Of a stretch of 64,000 nt of DNA, positions 9,684 to 19,308 are shown piece by piece. Numbering within the stretch: the stretch's first letter is position 1; each line of letters opens with the position of its first letter. The translations under genes were made by a program, and so were the position numbers. The notes beneath the pieces were generated by a model, which had not been told where the DNA came from, did no database searches, and worked only from the letters and a program-made list of their open reading frames with translations. This DNA comes from Eutreptiella sp. 'Long Island Sound 2002' (lineage: Eukaryota > Euglenozoa > Euglenophyceae > Eutreptiales > Eutreptiaceae), in assembly GCA_964036045.1 (NCBI GenBank), contig OZ038388.1, forward strand, positions 6,246,058 through 6,310,057. The letters are read 5' to 3'.

Positions 9684-12581
9684 CTAGGGGGCGTCGGTTG
9701 TGGAAGAGGGGGTGTTCTCCTCGGCCTCAACGTCGTTGACGCCTTTCTTCCTCCTCTCACTACGAGTAGGCTTCTTGTCCTTGTCCTTGTTCTGGTTGTT
9801 CTGGTTGTTCTCCTTGTTCTTGTTGTCCGACCTGGGGACCCAGTTCCTCTTGATCTCCTGGATCTCCTTGGCCAACTCGGTCCCCTGCGACACCAGCTTG
9901 GAGAGCTCGTCCCTGTCCACCTCCACCTTGGCTTCCCGGATACCCGCGGGCGCACGCTTCTTCGACCCGTGCGCCTTCTTGTAAGCGTCCGTGTCGGCTT
10001 TGTGGATGGGGCATGTTCGGTGGTCATGGTTGAAGCCTCGCTTCCTCCCATAACACACGAAACAGCCCTGAGGGTGAGCTCGTATGAACTCCCCAAAGGA
10101 CAGCGGAGGGTCGCCAATGCGGCGAGGGTCCCTCTTCTCCTGCTTCCTCCAACCCTGCTGCAGGGGCTTCCAGTTTCCCTGCTTGCTCCCCGCGCTCAGG
10201 TTCTTGGCCACGAAGGCACACACGGCCACTTCGGCGGGCTCATCGTCGTCGTCATCGTCGACGAGAGTCTCTTCGCCGCCGTCTCCCGCTGGGTCCATGG
10301 CAGCTTCCCCGCCAGGTCCCTCGCCAACGTAGTTGACGTCGCGGTCGCCGGGCCTCAACCCGCGGGTGTGGTGGAGGTTTCGGTACTCCTTGAGTACTTC
10401 CTCGCCAACCCACTCCAGGATCTCGTCGCAGCTCATCCGCGCCGGGATGGGCTGCAGACGGATGGTCTGGCCGCTCAACTCACACTCGTCAAGGCGCCAC
10501 ATCGCGGTCTTCTCGCGATCGCCCGAGACGGTGATGAGGAGTGCGTTCCGCAGGGAGTGCCGTTTGACATCCCGGGCCACGTGCTTCTTCGCCCAAGCCA
10601 CCACGTTCGTATGATACTCTTTGGGGAGCATCATCTTGACCGTGTGGTTGGACTTGGCCCGCTTGGATTCCTCCTTGGTGACCCTCTTGATCCATGCTTC
10701 CGGCAGCATGGAGAGCAGGCGAGCCTGCTCGTCACCCTCGTTCCAATCCTCCACATTGCGGCGGAAGAGGGTGTATTTCCCTCGGAAGTCTCGCCAATCT
10801 CGTAGGCGGATCTCCCGTCCATCATGCTCAAGCTTGATGGACTTCCAGCGCTTGGCAGCCACCTGCGGAGCGTCCACCCGCTCCTGCTCGTTGAGCCACT
10901 TCTTGGCTTCCTTGAGGGTCTTGATTCTCCCCTCCTTGGTCGCCACGAAGTATAGCTCGCCGAGCACTTCCGGCAGGCGGTACCTGAACCGTTTGAAGAC
11001 ATATCTCTCCGCATCCGCGGGAGGCAGGTCTTCAGTGACGGTCAGCCCCCAATCGTCCAGCTTCTCCAAGAAGCGGTCGAGGTTGAGGGGGTTGCCATCG
11101 TACATGGGGGGCTTGATGTCCTTCAAGTCTTCCCACACGGCGGCATCCGCGGCCTTAGAGACCATGAACGCCGGCCGCGAGGTCGACCGAGGTTCCCATC
11201 GGCCTCGCCCACGGACTCCCACGGCCGCCACGTCCATCTCCTCCATGGAATCCCTGTGGCTACGCCGCGGTTCCTCCACGTACCCTGAACCAAAATGTTC
11301 ACGCCGTACTCTTTCCATGTACGCATCTTCATCACCGTGCCGGCGGCTGAGTTCAGCGGCCTCCCGTCGTACACCACGCGGTGGGCTGATGTCGAACTCC
11401 TCCAGGTCCAGATCCAGGTCCTCACCTTCGCCGACATCCCACTCCACGTCTCCTCTGGGGACCTCGTCCCTGAGTCCACCATAACGTCCACCAGCGATGG
11501 GGATTGGCTCCGGGGCTGGTGCGGGGCGTCGGGGGCGTACCGGTGTCCGCGGTGGAGCACGGCGGTTGCGGTACTCCGCGCTGAGCCACTCATCACGCCA
11601 ATCCTCACTGCCACTGCCGGATGGCACGCGCTCGTTGCGGCGGCCCGCGCTGTGGTGAGAGGGGGCGGTGAGAGAGGGGGCACTGGCGCTGGGGCGACTC
11701 CTGGGGGCTCCACCGGGGGCGTGGGGTCTGCCTGGACCTGGTCCGGGTCCCCAGCCGTCGTCCGACGAGCCAGACTCCAGGGGTGGGTGGTCGCTGCCGA
11801 CGCTCCCACGGGCTTCCAGCACGTCCAGCCTCTGCTGCAGGCCGCTGACGACGTTGGTCAGCGACTTGGTCTCGGCCCTGGCGATGTCCAGCTCCTTCTG
11901 CGCGCGCGCGGCGACCCTGGAGATGCGAGCCATCTCGCCCTTGCCCGTGTCTACCTCCAGCTCGAGCAACTGGACTCTCCTGTGGAGGTAGACAATCCAC
12001 CGCCAGGTGGTATCCTGGTCGCCGTTCCCTGGTGGGTCGTCGGGGTCCCCAGGGGGTCCTCCAGGAGGGCCTCCGCCGGGTCCGCCCGGTCCAGGGGGTC
12101 CCCCCCCGCCCGGTGGTCCGCCTCCAGGGGGTCCACTTGGTGGGCGTCCTCCAGGGGGTCCTGATGGTCCTCCGCCAGGGGGTCCCGGTGGGCCTCCGCC
12201 GGGTCGCCTCGGTGGGTCCGAGGATGGGCGCCTCTTCGTGATGCCAAAGTCCATGTCGTCATCCTCTTCCATGTCGCCCCACCTGGGCGCCTCGGTCTCG
12301 GAAGACTCCGAGCTCCGGTAGGGAGGAGGGAGATCCTCATCCTCACCTTCCGGTTCCATGGGGACGTCTCCGCCTCCTCCGCCCGTCCAAGCCACCACTT
12401 GGCGATGTCGGCGGCCTCGTTCATCCCCGTCGCTGGCGGTGAAGAAGGGGTCACTGTCGTGGGGGTGTCCACCCGCTGGCCGCCGCGGCCTCTCGGGGGT
12501 CTTCCCCTTGCCCTTCCTCCGTCGACGGGCAGTGGTGCCACTGCTCCCACTGCTGCCCGTGTCCGCCTCATCCAGCGTCAT
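9684..12581 (-). CDS. gag: E1 Gag: capsid/nucleocapsid polyprotein
   Basis: 965 codons from an ATG at 12581 to TAG at 9684-9686. It is long for gypsy Gag (usually 300-500 residues). The N-terminal third is low complexity: acidic/Arg stretches and a Gly-Pro rich tract encoded by GGT/GGG-rich DNA (12040-12215). A predicted coiled coil follows (heptad Leu/Val from LHRRVQLLELEV through LQQRLDVLEARG). The capsid-like part starts around KAADAAVWEDL. A zinc-knuckle-like motif near the end reads CFVCYGRKRGFNHDHRTC (C-x2-C-x8-H-x4-C, four residues longer than the standard spacing). The last ~60 residues are Lys/Asn/Glu rich. The frame continues into pol with no further stop. The identification rests on position and the Zn motif; sequence similarity to known Gags was not tested. 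Confidence 0.85.
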   Translation of the reverse strand: MTLDEADTGSSGSSGTTARRRRKGKGKTPERPRRPAGGHPHDSDPFFTASDGDERGRRHRQVVAWTGGGGGDVPMEPEGEDEDLPPPYRSSESSETEAPRWGDMEEDDDMDFGITKRRPSSDPPRRPGGGPPGPPGGGPSGPPGGRPPSGPPGGGPPGGGGPPGPGGPGGGPPGGPPGDPDDPPGNGDQDTTWRWIVYLHRRVQLLELEVDTGKGEMARISRVAARAQKELDIARAETKSLTNVVSGLQQRLDVLEARGSVGSDHPPLESGSSDDGWGPGPGPGRPHAPGGAPRSRPSASAPSLTAPSHHSAGRRNERVPSGSGSEDWRDEWLSAEYRNRRAPPRTPVRPRRPAPAPEPIPIAGGRYGGLRDEVPRGDVEWDVGEGEDLDLDLEEFDISPPRGVRREAAELSRRHGDEDAYMERVRREHFGSGYVEEPRRSHRDSMEEMDVAAVGVRGRGRWEPRSTSRPAFMVSKAADAAVWEDLKDIKPPMYDGNPLNLDRFLEKLDDWGLTVTEDLPPADAERYVFKRFRYRLPEVLGELYFVATKEGRIKTLKEAKKWLNEQERVDAPQVAAKRWKSIKLEHDGREIRLRDWRDFRGKYTLFRRNVEDWNEGDEQARLLSMLPEAWIKRVTKEESKRAKSNHTVKMMLPKEYHTNVVAWAKKHVARDVKRHSLRNALLITVSGDREKTAMWRLDECELSGQTIRLQPIPARMSCDEILEWVGEEVLKEYRNLHHTRGLRPGDRDVNYVGEGPGGEAAMDPAGDGGEETLVDDDDDDEPAEVAVCAFVAKNLSAGSKQGNWKPLQQGWRKQEKRDPRRIGDPPLSFGEFIRAHPQGCFVCYGRKRGFNHDHRTCPIHKADTDAYKKAHGSKKRAPAGIREAKVEVDRDELSKLVSQGTELAKEIQEIKRNWVPRSDNKNKENNQNNQNKDKDKKPTRSERRKKGVNDVEAEENTPSSTTDAP

Positions 12582-12611
12582 CCTGGAGGAGGCATCCCCT
12601 TCGAAAGGTTT

Positions 12612-14003
12612 TCAAAGGGTCTCCACTCGTGATCCTCCCGGGGGAGTCTCGCGGTGGAGTTTGGCCTCTGCCTCCTCCATTGCGGCGGCGGTGGCTGCGG
12701 CAGCTCGCGCTTCGGCTTCCTCCCGAGCACGAGCCGCCTCGGCTTCCCGGGCCTGCTGCAGCCGCGCCTTCTGCGCTTCCAACGCTGCCAGCTCCGCCTC
12801 CGTCTTGGCCTTCTCCTCAGCGACCTTCCGTCGCGCGGCCTCGATGGCTTCCTTCTTGGCGGCGTCCTCCTGGGCCTTAGCCGTTGCTTCGGCGTGGGCC
12901 CTTTCCTCCGCCTCCTTCTTTGCCCTCTCTTGGGCAAGCGCCTCTCCCAGCGCCTTCACCTCGGCCTCCTTGCAGGCAATGGCCTCCTGCGTCCGGCGGG
13001 CTTCCTCATCGGCTGCCGCCAACTCACCGTTGACCTGGGCAGTCGCTGCCCCATGGGCGGCTACGGCCGTGAGTCCGGCCGCAATGGCCGCCACGGTCCG
13101 GGCGTGGATGGCCATGCCATGCGCCCACTCCGCAGCCTCCTCCTGGGCGATGCCAACGGCGCCCTCCACGGCAGCGCTGTGCTGCCTGGACCGTTGCCGG
13201 GCAACCCGAAGGTTGCAAGGCACCTTACGGACGCGCTCACAGGCGCGCGCCACGTCCCTGTCGGGAGCGACGCTGCTGCTGGAGCTGGCCTGGTCGGCCG
13301 GCATCCTCCCGCGGTGGGCCGACTCCACGTCGCTGCTGGGGCCTGCTGGGGCCTGCTGGGGCCTCAGGAGCAGCGGACGGGGCTTGGCCTTGGTCTGCCT
13401 GGCGACTCGGATGTAGTCGCCAAGGGTGGTGGAGCCGGGGTGATGACCACCATTGGCCCGTTGGGGACTGGGGGCTGGGGTTCCGCCCTTGGCGCCTTGG
13501 GCGGCTTCGGTGGCCAGGGACTCCTGGTACTCCCGCCACCTCCGGTCCCGCTTCTTGTCCCCGGCTGACCGCTTCTGCTTCCCCGGAGACGCGCTGCTGC
13601 TGCCCTGCAGCCTGCGCTCGCTCCCCGGTTCCGGGAAGTTCTTCTCGACCATGTCCCACAAGGAGACATTGATCGAGGCGCCCGATGGGTAGGCGTTGGG
13701 GTCCTCGTCCTCCTCAATCCCGTCGGGGCGCAGCCCTTCGCCGGGCCTGTCCGGCCGGGTCCAGGTCCTCCAGCGCCTCTGCTGGTGGCGGTACTCGTAC
13801 CCTTCCGCCCGCAGCCAGTCCTCCACGGCCTGCAGGCGGTCGGGGGCGATGTCCGTGCGGAGCTCGAAGCTCCTGGGCATGCCGCCTTCGCACTGGGGGT
13901 GGCTGTGGCGGTAGTGCTGGTCCCAAACCAACCCACGCAGCAGGCGCGCTGCATGGGGGTGGGGCCGCGGCCACGTCCTGCCCGCTTCTTGCCAATTCAC
14001 CAT
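12612..14003 (-). CDS. E1 ORF1: pre-gag coiled-coil protein of unknown role
   Basis: 463 codons from the ATG at 14003 (a GTG lies at 14045 and an in-frame stop at 14055-14057). The N-terminal ~150 residues look globular (WQEAGRTWPRPHPHAARLLR; YEYRHQQRRWRTW). A Ser/Pro/Lys-rich linker follows. The C-terminal ~190 residues are Ala/Glu/Lys/Arg rich without Pro, a strong long coiled coil (AEEKAKTEAELAALEAQKAR). It ends at TGA (12612-12614), after which the same frame stays open for ten codons into the gag ATG. Ogre/Tat elements also carry an ORF ahead of gag, but they lack a chromodomain. It could be a true separate protein, or the front of a longer Gag cut by one stop. I recognise no family. Confidence 0.7.
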   Translation of the reverse strand: MVNWQEAGRTWPRPHPHAARLLRGLVWDQHYRHSHPQCEGGMPRSFELRTDIAPDRLQAVEDWLRAEGYEYRHQQRRWRTWTRPDRPGEGLRPDGIEEDEDPNAYPSGASINVSLWDMVEKNFPEPGSERRLQGSSSASPGKQKRSAGDKKRDRRWREYQESLATEAAQGAKGGTPAPSPQRANGGHHPGSTTLGDYIRVARQTKAKPRPLLLRPQQAPAGPSSDVESAHRGRMPADQASSSSSVAPDRDVARACERVRKVPCNLRVARQRSRQHSAAVEGAVGIAQEEAAEWAHGMAIHARTVAAIAAGLTAVAAHGAATAQVNGELAAADEEARRTQEAIACKEAEVKALGEALAQERAKKEAEERAHAEATAKAQEDAAKKEAIEAARRKVAEEKAKTEAELAALEAQKARLQQAREAEAARAREEAEARAAAATAAAMEEAEAKLHRETPPGGSRVETL

Positions 14004-14451
14004 GGCAGCGGGGGCGTAGTTGGTCTTGAGGTCCTTGATGTGCACTCGTTCAACTCAACGAACTGGTTGTGGTTGTTGAGGCGGGTGCTGCAGCACTGGA
14101 TTGGAAGTTCGGCTGGTGCTGGTCAGCCGGTGGTTGTGGAGGTGGTTGACGCGGCCTTGCTGGTCGGCCGATGGGACTCCGGGTCGGCCGATGGGGCTGA
14201 TGCAGGAGTCCTGGTCTGTGCACCTCTTTCACGGTCGCTGCGCGGTCAGGGCGATGCTCTGGACGGCGCTGCGGGCTCCGTGACGAACTCGGCGCTGTCG
14301 CTGGGCGGCGCTGCGAGCCGCTGCGCTGCGCTGCGAGCTGCTGCGCTGCGCTGCGAGCTGCGAGCTGCGAGCTGCTGCGACGCGCTGCTCGGGGTTGGTG
14401 GCCCCGAGTGGCACGCGAGGGCTGGGTAACCCCGCGGCGGTGAGACGCTTT
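14004..14451 (-). other. E1 5' leader
   Basis: About 450 bp between the 5' LTR and ORF1. It contains a run of degenerate ~10-bp repeats built on CTGCGAGCTG (14290-14390). The bases next to the LTR (minus strand AAAGCGTCTCACCGC) do not start with TGG, so I could not assign a tRNA primer. Confidence 0.6.
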
Positions 14452-17400
14452 TGACGCGTTCCCGTGGGGGGCCGGCCACGGGACGCTGCGGGACACGCAC
14501 AAGTGAGCAGGCAGGCAAGGCACTACGCTCACAGGGGCATCAATGCGCTCATGTCATGTGACAAAGCGTTTCAGAATCCTTGCCACTCTGCAAAGAGGGA
14601 ACAAAAGTATGTACAACAACACATCAGGATATGTACACATGGGGTTAAGACTGGACTGGGGTGAGGGCATCACAGGACAATAGACACTCAGTCCCAACTC
14701 ATATCCCAATCCCAGGTCCGACCCTCTCAGTGGCTGGTGGGGGCGGGGGCTCAAACACAACCCATGCCCTGCTCAGTCCGGACCCTGAAACCCTGCCAAT
14801 GGGAGAGGTGTCCCACCCAGCCACAGGCGAGTTTCTGGGAACCAACAGACTCCAAGACGAGACAACTGTCGCTCCTTATGCCCCTCAACGGCAGGTCCCA
14901 ACTCCTCTCCGAGCCAGAGATATGGCCCCGCCATTATCACCCAGGAGTTGGTAGCTGAAAATTGGCTGTTTCAGCCGGAACTGAAATTAACTCAAAAATC
15001 CCAAAAATTGACCCCTCGTCCGGACCCGCCAGAGGTGGGGACGAGGCAACTGACCCTATGCCCTTCGGGTACGAGCTCCCTGGAGCCCGTACCCAACCTG
15101 GTTCCCTCTGAGGTCCCGGCATCAGGGCAACACGGATGAGTCAAGTGGGGTCATGATGCCAAAATCACCAAAATTGGCGTCATTCCCACGCGAGGCTCGC
15201 CCGGCCAAGGTAAGGCCAATGGCTCACAGGGTAGGAGGCAGGACCTAGGACTTATATCTGAGTGTACAAAATGGAGTTAGGTCCGGGCTCCCTATGGGAT
15301 TAGAGAAATGGGGCCGCCAATTGACCACACGGAAGGGGGAAATTGGGGTCCCAAAATGGGGTCATTTTGGCTGCCTGAAATGAGCCAAAATTCGGGGTGC
15401 TCCCAAAAGTATATCTCCACGCCGGCTTGGAGATCGGATCCGCCATTCCATACGCGATCCACCTGGAGTCCAACAGAGACTCCCATGCCCTTGGCTCTCG
15501 AAGATCTTAATGCCACTGGGCGTGGTGACGATCCCAATTGGGTCCACAAATACCAAAATGGCAAAATTGCCCACACTCACTTTGGGCTAGCGCCTTAACG
15601 AAGGTGGCTCCGCTTCGCCCACGTGGTGTGTGGACCATGGGGACCATTACCCATAACACCCATGTCATATATGGTCCATTGGTCCATGCGTCCGGCGTGC
15701 ACGAGGGTTGGAACATAGTGCACGGCGGGCAGCAAAAGTGGAAAATTGCTCAAAATGACCAAAAATGCGCACACTCATGGTTGCGGCAAATGAGGCACAT
15801 GCCCGATTCGGACCGGAGTGTGCCATAGGATTGGTATCAAGTCATATGTGTCCAACATATCTTTTGGGCGTCGCCCAACTCCTCCGGTATTGGGAATGGC
15901 AGGGTCGCCAAGTGAGCCCGTGATTTGGGATAGTCCCAAATTGCCAACACGGCAGCCACGGTATGCCAAGCCCAAGAGGAGTTATTCGCCGGGTCCAAGA
16001 TATGTTGGGGACCGAAGTATGTACCCTCATAACATACTTGGGTCATGATGTCAATTGAGCGCAACGTTGAGATATACGGTCGCCACTTGACATCATGACG
16101 AGCCAAAAACGGCAAAATTGGCACAAAGACACATAAAAGTGCATTGAAAGGTGCACAATTATATTATAATATCTTCGGCTTGGATCGTGCAATCAACTAA
16201 TCCTTCTAAACACAATGACTTGACACCAATGACCTTCGATCCCACATATGTGCTCCACTTGGGGCGCCTTGAAAGGTTACGAGCGCTAATTCCCAAGTGG
16301 GCACATGAAAATATGGAAAATTGTGAAACACACACCTTGCTCCCAACGCATCGCTTCGGGATCACCACACAAGCTTCCCTTCAAGAAGGTTAGGCTTGCA
16401 ATTGATCGTGGGGAGTATGGAGAAGGGGCTTGCACAATATGAGGTCCATTGGCGGGTTTGTCTTGGAGCGATGGACCCGCCAAATGGGCACGCAACACAA
16501 CACATGGCACATACCACATATTGCCCAAAAAGGTAGCTCCCCCCACGATATGTCATGCCCCTCCAAGGGCATAACTTTGTGTGAATCGCTCATAGGAACT
16601 CAAGGAGAGTTCCTATGCAACACCAACACTTTCGCGCTACACTCGAAAGTTATCTTAACGCACGCAATGTCATGGCCAAAGAGTTATAACGCAAACTCTA
16701 CCCTCTTGACCATGATCCATTACACTAGCGCGCACGTGTGGAGACGCAAGGCATATGATGCTTCCTAAATTACGTCGGGAGTATTGTGAATACATCCCAT
16801 GTTTCCTTATCGTCAATACTCGCAAGCGGCACGAGATATGACTCTCACAAGTGGCCTCACGAATCAACTTTGTTTTGCCCATATCTCTGAGTCAAATGGA
16901 GGGCAAGATAAAAGGAAAGTTGATTCGTGCATAGGGAAACACGTAGGTCCACTCGAAAGAGGTCAAATCAAGTGCGGGGATGTCGAAGTCGAAAATCCGA
17001 TTTCGACATCCTGAAAAATTCGGATTAAGGTTGCGAGTGTAAGATGTGAAAATTGCGGAAGCATCCATGCAGTTCCTGACGATCTTGGAGCCTTCCTGAC
17101 AGATTGCGTTAAAAATTCCATTAATTACAGTTAAACTGGCGGTTACGGTAAAGTCGCGATCCAACCGCCAGCAGTCAAAACAGTGAATATCAGAACGGAA
17201 GCGTAAAACTTGACGGAAACAATATGAAAATAAAACCCTGTTGATTCCTGATGTTCTGATATACAAATTTCCGCTGGCGGTGCATCGGTTGCCGATGCGG
17301 GGCTTTACGGCACGGAACACGCTCCCGCCGGGCTCGCACCGGGCGTCAACGGGCGCCTTCCGTACATGGGGTTAGTGGACCAGAGACCGGTCTTCCCTTC

Positions 17401-17473
17401 CGTACATGGGGTTAGTGGACCGGAGGCCGGTTGTATGCCCTACCCTAGCCATGGGGTTCTGGGTACCGCTTCA
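14452..17473 (-). repeat. E1 5' LTR (minus-strand element)
   Basis: 3,022-bp copy of the LTR at 195-3216, with the same TG..CA ends and no net length change. The largest cluster of differences is near 14810-14900. It is followed by the right CTAG target duplication. Confidence 0.92.
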
Positions 17474-17477
17474 CTAG
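17474..17477. repeat. Target-site duplication of E1, right copy (CTAG)
   Basis: Matches 191-194, directly after the LTR's terminal CA. Confidence 0.75.
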
Positions 17478-19180
17478 CCCAATAGGGGAGGTGACGTGTC
17501 ATGGCCTAGAGTGGCACTCAGGACCATGCCCTTCCCTGACATAACCTTGGTTGGACTTGGAATCGAATGGGCTTAGAGAAATGACCTATGAGTTTGAACT
17601 CATAACATGCCAAAAAAATGCCAATTCACACCATATTGGCCATATATCACATATATGCTCAAAATTGAAGTTACCACTTATCCGAAGGCTCAGAGCATGC
17701 ATGGAATCGAAGTTCAGAATTCATGGAGGATATAGACCAAAGGTCAATGCCCATGTACATCCCCACTTTACCCTCGAAACCCCTTCGGATATGGGCGCCA
17801 CGCACTGCCCAAGTCAGCCCATGATCTTGAGACCAATTCTTGTAATCCTTCGTGCGCCAAGCCAAATGGAGTACGCGATCCGGCATATGGTGGTGTTCAA
17901 CCCCAAAGCATATGCCAACATATGAACAACATACCATGGTTCCACTCTCCAAAGGCTTCTTGCTGTTTGCCGACCAGGTAAGTACACAAAACGCAAAAAT
18001 GAGCATAAAATGAGGTCAAAAGCATGAAAATATGACCAAATACAAAGTTGTCATGATAATATATCTCTATGCTCACCCATGATATCCACTCATGGTTCAA
18101 TACACAAATGATTGGAACCATTTGCGAACAATTCCCCCACTTGGATCCCCAATCAGACGCATGGAGATACCTTCGCCACTCGTATCTACATGCCCCATGA
18201 AAATGGGAGTGCACTCATGGATCTCTTTGCCAAACATACCATGAGCAATACATATGCGGTAGACTTAGTCTAGCGCTTTGAATCCCACAATTGGGACATG
18301 GGCAAAACCCTTGTCACGTATGGCTCCCCATCTCTTCGGCCACACGTAGATATATAACATGGGCGTGAGCATATCAAGACATATACCATGCATATAAAAC
18401 ATACCCTCAAAAGTGGCTCCCACCATGATATGCCATGTCCCTCCATGGACATAGCTTCACGTTAAAAATGCGTAGGAACCCAAGGAAAGTATCTATGCAA
18501 CCCCAACACTCATGCGGTACACTCGAAAGTCGCATTAAAATATTCGGTTGCACGGTCCAAGAGTTATATATCACTTTATACCCTCTTGACCATTATCCCT
18601 TGCAACACCGGGCATGTGTACGCACCAAAGGCGTTTGATGCTTCCCAAATTAAGTTGAGACCAAGGCGCTTGCAACGCAACCTTCCTTATTCTCTTTCCT
18701 CACACTCGCTCGTAGATATGGTCCTTCAAAGTGGTCCCACGATTCACTTTTGTTTCCCTTATATCTCCAAGTCAAATGCGTGGCAAGTATAAGGGAAACC
18801 TGATTCGGGCATAGGGAAAAAAGTATGACCACTCGACGAAGTCCAAATCAAGTGCGGCGATGTCGAAGTCGAAAATCCGATTTCGACATCGCGAAAAATT
18901 CAGAATAAAATTTCGAGTGCTTATTTAGAAAATTGCGGAAGCAACGAACCCTTTACAGATGAAATCTGACCCTTCATCGGGGTTTCCGCCAAAATATCTG
19001 GAAATAACAGTTAACCAATCGGTTACCCCAAAATCGCGAGCGAACTGACAGTCGCCGATACATTGACCATCAGAACGAAAGGCTGAAAAATTACGGAAAC
19101 ATTATGATAATAAAACCCTGTTGATTCCTGATATTCTGATATATAAATCTCCGCAGGCGGCGCCTCGGTACTGAATGTGG
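17478..19180 (-). repeat. Diverged LTR remnant related to E1
   Basis: Runs collinear with the E1 LTR but is heavily diverged. Shared blocks include the region around 18856-18900 (CGAAAATCCGATTTCGACAT, compare 16990), 19110-19165 (CTGTTGATTCCTGAT, compare 17240) and 18420-18450 (compare 16545). It has no ORF. It ends near 19180, where element A sequence begins, so a deletion or insertion junction lies there. The exact ends are uncertain. Confidence 0.65.
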
Positions 19181-19308
19181 CCGCTCATAGCCGGAATGGC
19201 CAAACCTATCACACTATCACATCGGGTTAGGTCAGGTGGATGGGAGAGTATGATATCAGCCAATGGCGGCTTGCCGGCACATAGATACACACCCCAAGTG
19301 ACCCCAAG

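Larger units (their letters stand above)
195..17473 (-). mobile_element. E1: complete Ty3/gypsy chromovirus-type LTR retrotransposon
   Basis: A 17,279-bp element whose genes read on the minus strand. In element order it has a 5' LTR (14452-17473), a GC-rich leader, a coiled-coil ORF1, gag, pol (protease, methyltransferase-like region, RT, RNase H, integrase, chromodomain), a ~1.5 kb 3' UTR, a polypurine tract and a 3' LTR (195-3216). The two LTRs are the same length and collinear at a constant offset of 14,257. By eye they differ at roughly 2% of positions, which suggests a fairly recent insertion. Both long ORFs are open, so this copy may still be competent, apart from the stop codons between the ORFs. 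Integrase placed 5' of a chromodomain puts it with the chromoviruses; its length is about three times that of a typical one. Confidence 0.93.

Noticed and set aside
9666-12164. Several 280-380 codon plus-strand frames
   Set aside because: Antisense to E1 gag, which has domain evidence; residues are Leu/Val or Ser/Arg rich without motifs.
12358-13568. Overlapping 304 and 352 codon plus-strand frames
   Set aside because: Antisense to ORF1's Ala/Glu repeats; composition (Ser/Ala or Gly/Leu) is the mirror of the coiled coil.
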